Source of the DNA: Botrimarina hoheduenensis
GTDB taxonomy: Bacteria > Planctomycetota > Planctomycetia > Pirellulales > Lacipirellulaceae
Length of the DNA: 64,000 bases
Direction: 5' to 3'
Assembly: GCF_007859815.1 (NCBI RefSeq)
Contig: NZ_SJPH01000002.1
Span: forward strand, 357,824 to 421,823
Positions 1 to 9,458 of the stretch are shown here, in pieces. Position 1 is the stretch's first letter. Each line of letters begins with the position of its first letter. A program made the position numbers and the translations under genes. The notes beneath the pieces are model-generated. The model searched no databases, was not told where the DNA came from, and worked only from the letters and a program-made list of their open reading frames with translations.

Positions 1-23
1 TACCTTGATGCGGACTACATCCG

Positions 24-626
24 GTGACGTCAGCCCGAAGGATCGCGATTTCGTTCGTTGCCAAAAGGATGGTTGGCATCCTGGCGGTCGGCGCTCTGGC
101 CTCCATATTAGTAGGGTGCGGTTCAGAGCCGTCTCGCACCGAGGTTTCAACAAGCAGCGCTCCGCCTCCGGCTACGCAGGCCGAGGCGTCGGTGCCCTCC
201 GCGGTACCCGCAACTGCTAAGGCGGTCGATTCGGCCTTGTCTGCTGAGTACGACGGCCAACTCTTGGACAAAACCTTCGACAGCCTCAAGTTCGAGATCG
301 AACCGGGTGATCCGTTTGAGCCCGCGATGCTCACCGAGCCGATCAACGCGCTCTTCGGCAAACGGATTCGGCTGCGAGGCTATATCTTGCCCACCGCACG
401 CAAGCGGCTGCAGCAGTTTGTGCTGGTCCGCGATAATCAGGAGTGCTGCTTCGGCCCGGGGGCTGCGCTCTACGATTGCGTCCTTGTCGATATGCAGCCC
501 GGTCGCTTCGCCATGTTTTCGGTCCGCCCGATTTCCGTCGAGGGGACGCTAAGCCTTCAAGAGGTGATCGGCCCCGATGGCGCTCATCTGGCGATCTATC
601 ACCTGGAAGGCGAGCTCGTCAAATAA
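24..626 (+). CDS. DUF3299-like lipoprotein
   Basis: This is a predicted 200-residue lipoprotein. The N-terminus has basic residues, a hydrophobic stretch and an ILVGC lipobox, so the mature protein would start at the Cys near residue 32 and be membrane-anchored. A Ser/Ala/Pro-rich linker follows. The C-terminal half carries the pattern of DUF3299-type proteins: a 'GKRIRLRGYILP' strand, 'FVLVRDNQECCFG' with paired cysteines, and a final beta-rich segment. The GTG at 24 gives a positively charged n-region; the ATG at 69 would leave a poor signal peptide. It is the only gene here on the plus strand and converges with the coiled-coil gene. The biochemical role is unknown; the paired Cys could bind metal or form a disulfide (inference). 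Confidence 0.75.
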   Translation: MTSARRIAISFVAKRMVGILAVGALASILVGCGSEPSRTEVSTSSAPPPATQAEASVPSAVPATAKAVDSALSAEYDGQLLDKTFDSLKFEIEPGDPFEPAMLTEPINALFGKRIRLRGYILPTARKRLQQFVLVRDNQECCFGPGAALYDCVLVDMQPGRFAMFSVRPISVEGTLSLQEVIGPDGAHLAIYHLEGELVK

Positions 627-679
627 GCGAGTTCGTCAAATCAGCGAGATCGCTGCGTGTGCGCGGCTAGTGCGTGGTC

Positions 680-2044
680 TCACGCGCTGCCGTCGCTGCC
701 CAGGCCGAGCTTTTTGAGCCAGTTTTGACGGGCTTCGCCGCTGGGCCCGGTCTCGCTCGCGGCTCGCTCGACGGCTGCACGGAGCGTTTCGAGTTCAATC
801 TGCTGCTCGGCGAGCGCGTTCTGCGAGCGGGCGATCTTTGCACGCTCCAGAGAGAGCTCAAGCTCCGCTTGCCGAAGTTTTTCTTGCCAACTCGCCTCTA
901 ACGCGCTGAGCCGCTCGCGTTCTTTCAGGATAATCTCGTCTTCATCGAGCAGCGCCGCGCGGACCTCATTGTCAGAAGAACAGCCGGCTTGTTCGAGAGA
1001 TTCGCGCAACTGGGCAATCTCTCGATCCTTCTCGGCAACGACGCCGTCGGTGATCTGAATCGTACCGGCGATTGTTGCGCGCTCCTGGGTACGCTCTGAA
1101 TTTTCCGGCTCTCCCTCGCCTTCAAGCTCGGCGAGCAGCCGCCTTTTCTGTGACTCCCAATCGTTGCCCTCGGCGATTGCTCCGATACCCTTCGAGGGGG
1201 TCGAGCGGGCGAGCTGATCTTCGAGTTCGGCTTTCTCGTTCTTGAGCGCGCGAACGTCTTCGACGGCCATCTCGAAGCGTCGGCGAAGATCCTCGATCTC
1301 GTTCGAGTCGGCATCCGAAGGATCTGCCGACGACCGACCCGCCTCAAGCTCTTCCACACGCTGGATAAGCTGATCGCGTTCGTGCCGGAGTTGCGCGAGC
1401 TCGGCTCCTTGCGAAACGCCCGGCTCGGGACGCTCGGCTATAATCTGCTCCAACTCGCCCACGCGCTCGCGGTGCGATTGAAGATCGGTAAGCGCCATTT
1501 CAAACTTCCCCGCCACCTCGGCGTGCTCACGGGAAGTCTTATCGAGTGCTTCGGTGAGGCGTAGCGCCTCAGCGCGAAGCGCGTTAGCCTCGTTGCGTTG
1601 CTCATCGAGTAGACGCTCGATCTCGGCACGCTCTTTAGCGGCGGCTGCGCCTGCTTCGGCAAGCTGTTGAGCCGAGTCCGCGCGGAGTTTTTCTTCTCGT
1701 CCGGCGAGCTCGGCCTCGATTTCGTCGCGGACCGCGTTCCATTCAGAGCGCTCGGCTTCCCAGGCCGACCGCTCGGCTTGGAAGGCAGCGTTCTCTTCCT
1801 GAAAGCGTTGTGAATCTTCCTGGGACCGTTGGTCGTGTTGCTCGGTGAGTTCTGCCGCAAGTTCACCAGCGATCGCCGCAGCGACTTCTTCAATAAGTCG
1901 CGAGGCCTCGGACCCCAGCTTTTCAACTCCTGCCCGCTGCCGTTCGACCTTCTCACTGGTCTTGGCGCGCAGCTCGCTCAGCAGCCCTTGCGAACGCTGG
2001 GCGAGTGAGCGAATCTCGGCGATTTCCGGCGCGACCGGGTCCAT
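680..2044 (-). CDS. Long coiled-coil protein of unknown function
   Basis: This 454-residue protein is dominated by Glu/Ala/Arg/Leu heptads from about residue 10 to 430, with no signal peptide, membrane segment or catalytic motif that I can see. A short acidic, Ser/Asp-rich break lies near the middle and may act as a hinge. An upstream in-frame start at 2116 exists, but the ATG at 2044 (MDPVAPEIAEIRSLAQ) begins the heptad pattern and I prefer it. It is the last gene of the minus-strand run that begins at infC, 190 bp downstream of the dehydrogenase gene, so it may have its own promoter. A structural or scaffolding role, such as cytoskeleton-like filaments or chromosome/division factors, is possible but not shown. 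Confidence 0.7.
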   Translation of the reverse strand: MDPVAPEIAEIRSLAQRSQGLLSELRAKTSEKVERQRAGVEKLGSEASRLIEEVAAAIAGELAAELTEQHDQRSQEDSQRFQEENAAFQAERSAWEAERSEWNAVRDEIEAELAGREEKLRADSAQQLAEAGAAAAKERAEIERLLDEQRNEANALRAEALRLTEALDKTSREHAEVAGKFEMALTDLQSHRERVGELEQIIAERPEPGVSQGAELAQLRHERDQLIQRVEELEAGRSSADPSDADSNEIEDLRRRFEMAVEDVRALKNEKAELEDQLARSTPSKGIGAIAEGNDWESQKRRLLAELEGEGEPENSERTQERATIAGTIQITDGVVAEKDREIAQLRESLEQAGCSSDNEVRAALLDEDEIILKERERLSALEASWQEKLRQAELELSLERAKIARSQNALAEQQIELETLRAAVERAASETGPSGEARQNWLKKLGLGSDGSA

Positions 2045-2236
2045 CAAGGGAGCACTAGCGAAGGGGTTTGGAGCGACGCACAAACAATGGTCCACCCCTA
2101 TGTAGCTTGCCCACACGCGTCGGGCAAAAACGGGACAGACTAACGCGGGGCTATGCCGATTATGTCGATTCCAACACGCGCAATGGCCGCACCGAGAGCG
2201 GTCAGCCGCAGCCGACCACCCCTACCCCTATTACAG

Positions 2237-3181
2237 TCAGAGGCCGTTAACGATGTTCTCCGGCCGATCGCCGTTGAGGACCGCCACCACCTGATGAGCA
2301 ACGCGCCGGCGTAATTCGAGGATCGCTTCGGTCGAGCAGAACGCGGTGTGGGGGGTGATGATGACACGCGGATCGTTGTAGGGGGCGGTTTCCAGATCGG
2401 GTGGCTCGGTGTCTTGCACGTCGAGTGCTGCTCCTGCCAGCTGTCCCGCGTCGAGCGCCGCGGCGAGCGCACCGTGATCGATCAGTCCTCCCCGCGAGGT
2501 GTTGATCAAGAACGCGCTGGGCTTCATCAGGGCAAGCGTCGTCGGATTGATCAAATGGTGCGTCGCCTCGGTCAGGGGGCAGTGCAACGAGACGTAATCG
2601 CTCTGGGAAAGCAGCCTATCTAGACTTTGCCATGCGACGCCCGCGGGCGTTTTATGTGAGCGATTGGTCGCCACCACCTGCATACCGACCGCGGTGGCCA
2701 GCTTAGCGAGCAGCGTTCCCGTCCGACCAAGTCCCACGATTCCCAGCGTCTTGCCCGCGATCCGTTCGACGGGCAACGTCTGCACGAGGTTGTAAACGCC
2801 GCGTTTGGTATCGTGGTGACCCTGTGCAATCTTTCGTCCTAGCGAATAGATCATCGCCAACGCGTGCTCGGCCACTTCTTGCAGGCAATAGTCAGGCACA
2901 TTGGTCACCACAATCCCGCGCCGCGTGGCGTGCGGCACGTCGATATTGTCGAGCCCGATGCCCGTGCGGGCGATGTGGCGGCACGCAGGGGCGGCGTCGA
3001 TCACCCGAGCCGTGACCGGTGCCCAGCAGGTGATGATTGTGTGGGCGTCTCCCACGAGCGTGGCCAGCGTTTCTTCGCGGTTGTTAGGCGAGACCTCGAT
3101 CACACAATCGGCATCGGCAACGATCTTGCGTTCGACCTCGACGTCGGCCCAAGGATGGTCGGTGTAGAAGGCACGGGGCAT
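2237..3181 (-). CDS. D-isomer-specific 2-hydroxyacid dehydrogenase
   Basis: This 314-residue NAD-dependent oxidoreductase belongs to the D-2-hydroxyacid dehydrogenase family (phosphoglycerate dehydrogenase, glyoxylate/hydroxypyruvate reductase). The Rossmann dinucleotide motif is GLGRTG at residues 150-155. The family's catalytic triad is visible as Arg230 (NTSRGG), Glu259 (QDTEP) and His278 (ITPHTA). The 'ARTGIGLDNID' substrate-domain signature is at about 71-81. Length is typical of the short forms without ACT domains, so a biosynthetic SerA with regulatory domains is unlikely. The substrate cannot be told from sequence. It lies 81 bp downstream of the acyl-CoA-ligase-like gene on the same strand. 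Confidence 0.9.
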   Translation of the reverse strand: MPRAFYTDHPWADVEVERKIVADADCVIEVSPNNREETLATLVGDAHTIITCWAPVTARVIDAAPACRHIARTGIGLDNIDVPHATRRGIVVTNVPDYCLQEVAEHALAMIYSLGRKIAQGHHDTKRGVYNLVQTLPVERIAGKTLGIVGLGRTGTLLAKLATAVGMQVVATNRSHKTPAGVAWQSLDRLLSQSDYVSLHCPLTEATHHLINPTTLALMKPSAFLINTSRGGLIDHGALAAALDAGQLAGAALDVQDTEPPDLETAPYNDPRVIITPHTAFCSTEAILELRRRVAHQVVAVLNGDRPENIVNGL

Positions 3182-3262
3182 GTTGCGTTTGCCGAAAAGA
3201 CGTAAAGACTAAGGGTTTGCAGCATCCGACGCGCTGGCGGGACAATTCACCCTGCCGCTAGC

Positions 3263-4684
3263 CTACCGCATCATAGCGGCGATCTCGCGGGCAAAGCTCT
3301 TCGCGATCGCGGGGCGTCGGAGGCTGAGTTTGGCAGTCATCTCACCGCGAGCCGGATCGAAGCCGCGTCCGACGAGCCGAAAAGCGTGAACCCGTTCTTC
3401 GGCCGGCGCGTTTGCCAAGCAGATGTCGATTTCGCGGCGATAGAGCGTACGAATCACCGCATGCCCCAGCGCCTGCCGCTTCGACCACACCCACAGCCGT
3501 CGGGACTTAATCTCAGCCCGCAGACGATCCGCATTGGGGACGATCAGCGCGGTGAGACCCGTGTGCCCTTCCCCGAAGACGCATGCTTGCTCGATCCAGG
3601 GGGACGCCCCCAGCCGGGCCTCGACCGAAGCGGGGGCCACCTTCTTGCCCGTCGAGAGAACCAACAGCTCTTTTTTTCGGCCGACGATCGTAAGAAACCC
3701 CTCGCTGTCGAGTTGTCCCAGGTCGCCCGTGTGCAGCCAGCCCTCGCGCAACGTTTCGGCGGTGGCGGCCGGATTGTTCCAGTAGCCGAGCATCACGTTG
3801 GGGCCCCGAACCAACACCTCGCCATCTTCGGCGATGCGTACTTCAACGCCCGGCAGCGGTCTGCCGACCGTCCCCCGCTTGTAGGCCTCGGGCGTGTTGA
3901 CGCTCACCACAGGCGATGCTTCGGTGAGACCGTACCCGCAGTAGATCGGGATGCCTTCGTCGGCGAAGCGCGCTTCGATGGCGGGTGCGAGCGATGCCCC
4001 GCCGCAATAGAGCCGTTTGATCTCGCAGCCGAGCAATTGCTTCAGCGAGACCCGCTCCGCTTGAGCCCGATCGATCGCTTTTTGGAAGAAGTAGGGAACG
4101 CCGTTGATGACCGTGGGTTTCACAAGCCGCGCATCGCGAAAGACGGTCTTAGGGTTTTCGGCGATCACCAGCCGCGAACCACGAACGAGCCAAGTGAAGA
4201 GGTCCCCTGTGCGTGCGTAAAGATGCTCGAAGGGTAAGAACGATAGGCGCAGTTCGTCGCCGTCTCCGCCGCTCGCCTGGCTCAGCGCAAGCGCGTTCGA
4301 GGCGAGGTTGTCGTGCGACAGCATCACGGTCTTGGCAGCCGTGCCCGTGCCCGCCGTATTCACCAGGGCCGCCAAGTTAGCGCTATATCGCAAGTCCTCG
4401 GCAGGGTAATCCACCGGGGCAAGCACCCGACCGCTGGCGTGGACGGCGAGCGTATGCGTGACCCAAGCGATGTCGCAATAGTGGCGTGCAGGCGTTAGCG
4501 CCCCGTGCTTTTCTTTGCCGGCAAAGTCTTTGAGACCGGATTGCTCGTGCGCGACGGCTTTAAGCAGGTCCCGCCATGAAAGCCAGCGCTCAATCCTTCC
4601 GTCGGTGACCCGCGCCAACGCCGGTTTGTCCGCATGGCGCTCAGCGGTTGCCAGGAACAGGTCATGGATCGTCGGAGGGCTCAA
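3263..4684 (-). CDS. AMP-binding acyl-CoA ligase-like protein, shortened
   Basis: This 473-residue member of the ANL adenylation superfamily resembles bacterial long-chain fatty-acid-CoA ligases. The later core motifs are intact: YGLTEASP (about 232), HTGDLG, GRKKELLVLSTGKKVAP, and a C-terminal lysine in 'GEMTAKLSLRR' matching the family's 'T..lK..R'. Two things are odd. It is about 100 residues shorter than usual, with most of the N-terminal subdomain between the first strands and the phosphate loop missing. The phosphate loop itself, normally TSGTTGxPKG, reads NTAGTGTAAK. The start is TTG, 14 bp after the pheT stop, so it is probably co-transcribed with pheST. It may be an inactive or altered-specificity ligase. 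Confidence 0.8.
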   Translation of the reverse strand: MSPPTIHDLFLATAERHADKPALARVTDGRIERWLSWRDLLKAVAHEQSGLKDFAGKEKHGALTPARHYCDIAWVTHTLAVHASGRVLAPVDYPAEDLRYSANLAALVNTAGTGTAAKTVMLSHDNLASNALALSQASGGDGDELRLSFLPFEHLYARTGDLFTWLVRGSRLVIAENPKTVFRDARLVKPTVINGVPYFFQKAIDRAQAERVSLKQLLGCEIKRLYCGGASLAPAIEARFADEGIPIYCGYGLTEASPVVSVNTPEAYKRGTVGRPLPGVEVRIAEDGEVLVRGPNVMLGYWNNPAATAETLREGWLHTGDLGQLDSEGFLTIVGRKKELLVLSTGKKVAPASVEARLGASPWIEQACVFGEGHTGLTALIVPNADRLRAEIKSRRLWVWSKRQALGHAVIRTLYRREIDICLANAPAEERVHAFRLVGRGFDPARGEMTAKLSLRRPAIAKSFAREIAAMMR

Positions 4685-4698
4685 AGCAGATCCGCCTA

Positions 4699-6732
4699 TC
4701 AGGCCCGCAACTTGCCGCCCAGATCGGCTTCGAGGGCGGTGAGCACCCGACTCACGACACCGTCGGCCTGGTCACTCGTGAGGGTGGCGTCGGGCGAACG
4801 GAGTTGAAGGCGGAAGACAACACTTTTTTTACCGGTACCGATCTGAGTGGCGTCGCGGAACGAGTCGTCTTGGAACACCACCCGCTCGACCAGAGACCCG
4901 CCTGTCGCGCAGGCCACAGCCTCGATCTGCGCCCATGCGATCGATTCATCGACAATCAGGTTCACGTCGCGCGACACCGGGGGATACGGCGAGAGCGCCA
5001 CAGTCGTTGGCACCAACTCTACGGACTCCATCAGCACGCCGAGGCTCAGCTCGGCGACGCTCGCGGGGCCGCGTAGTCCGAACCGTTTGCGTCCCGCGGC
5101 GGAGAGTTCTCCCAGCAAGCACAGCGGCTGGCCGTTCAGCACCAAGCCAACGCTTCGCTGGGCATCGAGAACTCCACCGGAAGTCGCTACGTGGGTGTAC
5201 TTTGCTCGGGGGGCTACCTCGCGCAGGAGAGCCTCGATGACCCCTTTGAGTTCGAGCAAACCACCACCGCTGGCGATCGCCAGCATCCGCCGCTCTTCAG
5301 GGGCCCCCCCGTCGCGGGGCAGATAGACCTTGGCGATCTCGAATTGTTCGATGACCGGATTGGACAACGCTTCATTGGTCTTACGGCACACCAACAGGCT
5401 GGGCACAAGCGTTTGCCGCAAGCACGTGGCACCCCGCAGTACCGAGGTGCTCGTTGATAAAGCGGGCTTCTCGGTCCACGGGCGAAAGGCATCGATCAGT
5501 TCGGGCTCGACCGCGCTCAGGGTGTAAGCTTCATCGAAGCCCGCGGCCGTGAGCACCCGGCGGATCCGATCGAGAACCACGTCCTCGCGCCGCAGGGCTG
5601 AGGGAACGATCGGCAGCTGCGAAGCGGTCGGAACCTTGTCATAACCATAAATCCGAGCCACCTCTTCGATCAGATCCACTTCACGCGTGAGGTCGGCGCG
5701 CCATGATGGCGGAACAACTTTCACGCAGTGATCGCAATTGTGTGTCTCAACACAGCCCAGATCGACGAGCACCTTGCGGACCGTTTCGCTGGGGATGACG
5801 ACACCGAGCACCCGCTCGATCTGGGGGTAGCGAAGCTTGATGTGGTCGCGGTTGTTTTCGAGCTGACGCGGGCGCGGGCCGCCAACGTCAACGACCCCTT
5901 CACACAGAACGCCGCCGGCAAGTTCAAGAATCAGCTCGCAGCAGCGCCGACTCGCCCAGTCGATTCCTTCCGGATCGACGCCCCGTTCAAAACGGTAGCT
6001 CGAGGGGCTGAACAAAACGTGGCGGCGGGCGGCACCGCGCACGGTTAGCGGGTCGAAGTCAGCCGCCTCGATCAGGACATCCACGGTTTCGTCAGAGATC
6101 TCGGTCTCGGCACCGCCCATCACCCCGCCCAGCGCAACGGGCCGCCGGGCGTCGGCGATGACGACCTCGTCTCCGCTGAGGTCGTACGTTTTATGGTCGA
6201 TTGCCGTGAACTTCTCACCCACGGTAGCGCGGCGCACAACGATTTGTCCCCCGGCGAGCTTGGCATGGTCAAAAGCGTGCAGCGGCTGGCCGATCTCCAT
6301 CATCACATAGTTCGTGATGTCGACCACGTTGTTGACCGTCGCGATGCCCAGCGTTTGGAGACGCTTCTGTAGCCACGCGGGGCTCGGCCCGATCTTGACC
6401 CCCTTGATGACGCGCGCCGTATAGCGGGCGCACAGCTCGGGGCAGTTGTTGGTGACGGAGGTCGCACGAGCGATCGGTTCTCCGCTGTCTTGGGGTTGTG
6501 GTTCGGGCCGCTTGAGCGGTCGGTCCCAGAGGACCGCGATCTCGCGTGCTACGCCCAGATGCCCCAAGCAGTCGGACCGATTGCTGGTCACTTCCAGATC
6601 GATCGCGTTGTCGTCACCGACGCGCTGGACCTCTTCTAGGTTCAGACCGCTGAGCGTAAGACGCTCGGTCAGCTCCTCAACGCTTGCGGGAAGATCGACG
6701 TACTCGGCAAGCCATTCGGTAGAGACGATCAT
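4699..6732 (-). CDS. pheT: Phenylalanyl-tRNA synthetase beta subunit
   Basis: PheT pairs with PheS in the (alpha-beta)2 enzyme that charges tRNA-Phe. The ATG at 6732 (MIVSTEWLAEY), 7 bp after the pheS stop, gives 677 residues; a longer in-frame extension overlaps pheS and is rejected. Domains in order are the short N-terminal module, the B3/B4 editing region after 'LEVTSNRSDCLGHLG', the B5 DNA-binding-like domain, the catalytic-like domain, and a C-terminal anticodon-binding FDX-ACB domain (LSPYPPVSRDVNLIV). The EMAPII-type tRNA-binding domain normally inserted after about residue 40 is absent: the sequence passes directly from the first 45 residues to the NRSDCL motif. This accounts for the shorter length compared with about 800 in E. 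coli. Confidence 0.96.
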   Translation of the reverse strand: MIVSTEWLAEYVDLPASVEELTERLTLSGLNLEEVQRVGDDNAIDLEVTSNRSDCLGHLGVAREIAVLWDRPLKRPEPQPQDSGEPIARATSVTNNCPELCARYTARVIKGVKIGPSPAWLQKRLQTLGIATVNNVVDITNYVMMEIGQPLHAFDHAKLAGGQIVVRRATVGEKFTAIDHKTYDLSGDEVVIADARRPVALGGVMGGAETEISDETVDVLIEAADFDPLTVRGAARRHVLFSPSSYRFERGVDPEGIDWASRRCCELILELAGGVLCEGVVDVGGPRPRQLENNRDHIKLRYPQIERVLGVVIPSETVRKVLVDLGCVETHNCDHCVKVVPPSWRADLTREVDLIEEVARIYGYDKVPTASQLPIVPSALRREDVVLDRIRRVLTAAGFDEAYTLSAVEPELIDAFRPWTEKPALSTSTSVLRGATCLRQTLVPSLLVCRKTNEALSNPVIEQFEIAKVYLPRDGGAPEERRMLAIASGGGLLELKGVIEALLREVAPRAKYTHVATSGGVLDAQRSVGLVLNGQPLCLLGELSAAGRKRFGLRGPASVAELSLGVLMESVELVPTTVALSPYPPVSRDVNLIVDESIAWAQIEAVACATGGSLVERVVFQDDSFRDATQIGTGKKSVVFRLQLRSPDATLTSDQADGVVSRVLTALEADLGGKLRA

Positions 6733-6739
6733 GAATCGG

Positions 6740-7822
6740 TCAGAACTGGGCGAGGAATCGCACGTCGTTGGTGTAGAGGTCGCGGATGTCGGTGATGCCG
6801 TGCTGTCGCATGCAGATCCGCTCGATACCAAGACCGAAGGCGAAGCCGGTCACCTCTTCAGGATCGTAGCCGACGGCGCGCAGCACGTTCGGATCCACCA
6901 TGCCGGCTCCGCCGATCTCCATCCATTTGCCATCGTGCCAGATGTCGCACTCCACCGAGGGTTCGGTGAAGGGGAAAAAGCTTGGCCGGAAACGGACCTC
7001 GATCGGTTCGTTGGATTCCATGCCGAAGTACGACTGCCAGAACATCTGCAGCACGCCTTTGAGGTCGGCCATGGTCACACCCGGCGCGACACACAGACCT
7101 TCGATCTGATGGAACATAGGGTAGTGCGTCGCATCGGCCGTATCGGGCCGATAGACGCGACCCAGCGAGACGATCCGCACCGGAGGGGGCGTCTCTTCCA
7201 AGACACGGATCTGGACGGTCGAGGTCTGGCTGCGGAGCAGCAGCGGCTTGCCGTCGGGCCCCGCGGCCGCCAGACGCTCGGCAGTGCCGTTTTGTCCCGC
7301 CACGGCCGTGGCCAGATAAAAGTTGTCCAGCGGATCGCGGGCCGGGTGACTCTCGGGGATATTGAGCGCCACGAAGTTGTGGTGGTCGTCCTCGACCTCG
7401 GGGCCTTCGACCGCGGTGAAACCGAGCCGCCCCATAATCTCCTTCATCCGCTCGATCGTTTGCGTGATCGGATGAAGACGGCCGACTCGCCACTCGCTGC
7501 GGTGGTAAGGCTTGCCGGGGCGCGTTGCGTCGAACGCTTCGGCGCTGGAGGTCGTGGTTGCTGAAGCGAGCCGCGTGAGCGCCGCTTCCAGCGTTTGTTC
7601 AACCAGCTCCTTGACGGCGTTAAAACGCTGTCCAGCCGCGGGCTTGTCCGTTTTATCAACGGACCCCATGCCCTTCTGGATCGCCTTCAGACGGCCCGCC
7701 TTAGCGCCGAGAAACTCGACACGCAGCGCTTCGAGCGCATCGTTATCGGTCGCCTTCTCGAACGCAGCTTGTGCGTCGGAGGCGAGCGAATTGAGCTCGG
7801 CGAGAAAGTCGGCTAGCGCCAC
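6740..7822 (-). CDS. pheS: Phenylalanyl-tRNA synthetase alpha subunit
   Basis: This 360-residue PheS is the catalytic class II synthetase subunit. An N-terminal coiled-coil arm (about 1-90) precedes the catalytic domain. Class II motif 2 is around '[19 protein letters not shown]', the substrate pocket contains '[14 protein letters not shown]', and motif 3 is '[14 protein letters not shown]' near the C-terminus. The start is GTG, 14 bp after the rplT stop, and the stop lies 7 bp before pheT. The order infC-rpmI-rplT-pheS-pheT is the classical bacterial arrangement, here without thrS. Confidence 0.97.
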   Translation of the reverse strand: MALADFLAELNSLASDAQAAFEKATDNDALEALRVEFLGAKAGRLKAIQKGMGSVDKTDKPAAGQRFNAVKELVEQTLEAALTRLASATTTSSAEAFDATRPGKPYHRSEWRVGRLHPITQTIERMKEIMGRLGFTAVEGPEVEDDHHNFVALNIPESHPARDPLDNFYLATAVAGQNGTAERLAAAGPDGKPLLLRSQTSTVQIRVLEETPPPVRIVSLGRVYRPDTADATHYPMFHQIEGLCVAPGVTMADLKGVLQMFWQSYFGMESNEPIEVRFRPSFFPFTEPSVECDIWHDGKWMEIGGAGMVDPNVLRAVGYDPEEVTGFAFGLGIERICMRQHGITDIRDLYTNDVRFLAQF

Positions 7823-7836
7823 GGCGAAGTGCCTTC

Positions 7837-8193
7837 TCAGGCGGCCAAGGCGCTCTTGGCCTTCTCCACCACCGCATCGAACGCCAGCGCGTCGTGGATG
7901 GCCATTTCGGAGAGCGTCTTACGGTCCAGCTCGATGCCGGCCTTCTTCAGGCCCGCGATCAATTCGCTGTACCGCAGACCGCGCTCACGCGAGGCGGCGT
8001 TAATGCGGATGATCCACAGCTTGCGGAACTCGCGGGCGCGGACTTTACGGTCGCGGAACGAGTAGGCACCACTGCGGACGAGCGTCTCTTTGACACTCCG
8101 CAGCAGATTGCCGCGGCCACCGCGGTTGCCTTTGGCCTGCTTAAAAAGTCGCTTGTTGCGCTTGTGGCGTGCGACGCCAGTTGTGGTCCGCAT
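7837..8193 (-). CDS. rplT: 50S ribosomal protein L20
   Basis: L20 is a 23S rRNA-binding protein needed early in large-subunit assembly. The 118-residue length and the highly basic N-terminus ([15 protein letters not shown]) followed by '[15 protein letters not shown]' and '[16 protein letters not shown]' are diagnostic. In several bacteria L20 represses its own operon by binding mRNA. The 144 bp between rpmI and rplT and the leader upstream of infC are the places where such control could act here (inference). Confidence 0.97.
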   Translation of the reverse strand: MRTTTGVARHKRNKRLFKQAKGNRGGRGNLLRSVKETLVRSGAYSFRDRKVRAREFRKLWIIRINAASRERGLRYSELIAGLKKAGIELDRKTLSEMAIHDALAFDAVVEKAKSALAA

Positions 8194-8337
8194 CGGAAAG
8201 ATTCCGGGTTGTGCTCAGCCCAGGCCGCGGGGTCTTCGTTGCCAAAGAAAGCTGTATCGTCGGCAAACGAAACACCGCTGTTGTAACGCCCGGCTTGCTT
8301 GGTGACGGGGGGGCGATTGCTCGATCTCGAACAATCG

Positions 8338-8541
8338 TCAGTAGCTGTTGCCCGCGAGTGCGGCGCGGATGATCTTGCTGTTGGTGTCGGTCGTAGTCAC
8401 GCAGCCACGCAGGTTACGCTTGCGTTTCTGGCTCATCCGGCCGGCCAAGTGGCTTGTTCCGGCTTGGCGATGCTTCGCCTTGCCAGAAGCGGTCAATCGG
8501 AACCGCTTCTTGGTGCCTTTATGGGTCTTCATCTTGGGCAT
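8338..8541 (-). CDS. rpmI: 50S ribosomal protein L35
   Basis: This 67-residue L35 is recognised by 'MPKMKTHKGTKKRFRLTASGK' in its N-terminus and 'HLAGRMSQKRKRNLRG' in the middle. The ATG at 8541 is chosen because the conserved family start MPKMKTHK begins there; a longer in-frame version adds 19 unrelated residues. It lies between infC (266 bp gap) and rplT (144 bp gap), both wider than in most infC-rpmI-rplT operons. Confidence 0.96.
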   Translation of the reverse strand: MPKMKTHKGTKKRFRLTASGKAKHRQAGTSHLAGRMSQKRKRNLRGCVTTTDTNSKIIRAALAGNSY

Positions 8542-8753
8542 GACGCACCACCGGTATCTGCAGGGGACATGGTCGAAGCCCCGCAGTTTACCGACCACGA
8601 GCGGGGAGAGAAACCCCTATCGGTACGGCTATCTGGACAACTTGAGCGTGCTTCCGACGGGTTCCGACCCGCCCCTGACCGCTCTTTACCTTCCAGCAGC
8701 CTGCTTCACAGGCCAGCAGCCGGCTCGGCGGGCCCACAAAGCACTTTGAGACC

Positions 8754-8782
8754 CTCAGGAGGTTTCCCTCCGGGGACCTGAG
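8754..8782 (-). promoter_or_regulatory. Hairpin just downstream of infC
   Basis: CTCAGG (8754-8759) pairs with CCTGAG (8777-8782), and GGAGG/CCTCC can pair inside it. It sits 26 bp after the infC stop, inside the 266 bp infC-rpmI gap. There is no following T-run, so it is more likely an RNA processing or stability element, or part of an L20-type control region, than an intrinsic terminator. Role inferred. Confidence 0.35.
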
Positions 8783-8807
8783 CTTTGGGGCAATTCTGGC
8801 CCGAAAC

Positions 8808-9344
8808 CTATTTGGGGGCGTAGGTAACGATGATCCGCCGGCCCTGCATACCGGGGCCCTGCTCGACCTTCGCGACCTCTTCCAGTTCCTTGGTGACGCG
8901 TTCGACGAGCTTAAAGCCCTCATCGACGTGCGCGTTCTCGCGGCCACGGAAGATCACAGAAAACACGACTTTGTCGTGCTTGGCCAGGAAGCCTTTCGCC
9001 CGGTTGACCTTGGTCATCAGGTCATGGTCACCGATCTTGGGCCTGAGCCGAACCTCTTTGTTCTGGCTCTGGTGGGTGTGCCCTTTGCTATGCCGCTTCT
9101 TTTGCTGGTACTTGAATTTGCCGTAATCCATGATCCGGCAGACAGGGGGCCGCTCAGTGGGTGCCACCTCCACCAGATCCAGCCCGGCTTCGCGAGCCTT
9201 GAGCAAGGCCTCTTCGGTTGGGATCACGCCGAGCTGTTCGCCCTCGGCTGAGACCACGCGCACGGGCGTGATCCGGATCGCTTCGTTGATTCGCTGGGTG
9301 TTTTTCTTATCAGCGTTGCGTTCGAAGGTACGGAAGCGAGACAA
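8808..9344 (-). CDS. infC: Translation initiation factor IF-3
   Basis: IF-3 keeps 30S subunits free and checks start-codon pairing. N-domain motifs '[11 protein letters not shown]', '[10 protein letters not shown]' and '[23 protein letters not shown]' are followed by a basic linker and the C-domain ([27 protein letters not shown]). There is no ATG near the N-terminus. I choose the TTG at 9344, which gives 178 residues and has AGGA 6 nt upstream. A TTG at 9380 would add 12 residues (DAAPPPP...) without family support. A non-ATG start is typical of infC, where IF-3 discriminates against its own start codon (known in E. coli). It is the first gene of the translation operon. Confidence 0.95.
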   Translation of the reverse strand: MSRFRTFERNADKKNTQRINEAIRITPVRVVSAEGEQLGVIPTEEALLKAREAGLDLVEVAPTERPPVCRIMDYGKFKYQQKKRHSKGHTHQSQNKEVRLRPKIGDHDLMTKVNRAKGFLAKHDKVVFSVIFRGRENAHVDEGFKLVERVTKELEEVAKVEQGPGMQGRRIIVTYAPK

Positions 9345-9458
9345 GTTCTTTCCTACAGGGGGTGGGGGGGCGGCGTCCAAAAAGAGGACACGACGACGTC
9401 GGGGCAGGCCTAGCGCAGGCCAGACCCGGAAGTATCGGTCACGATTCGGGGCTGCGTC

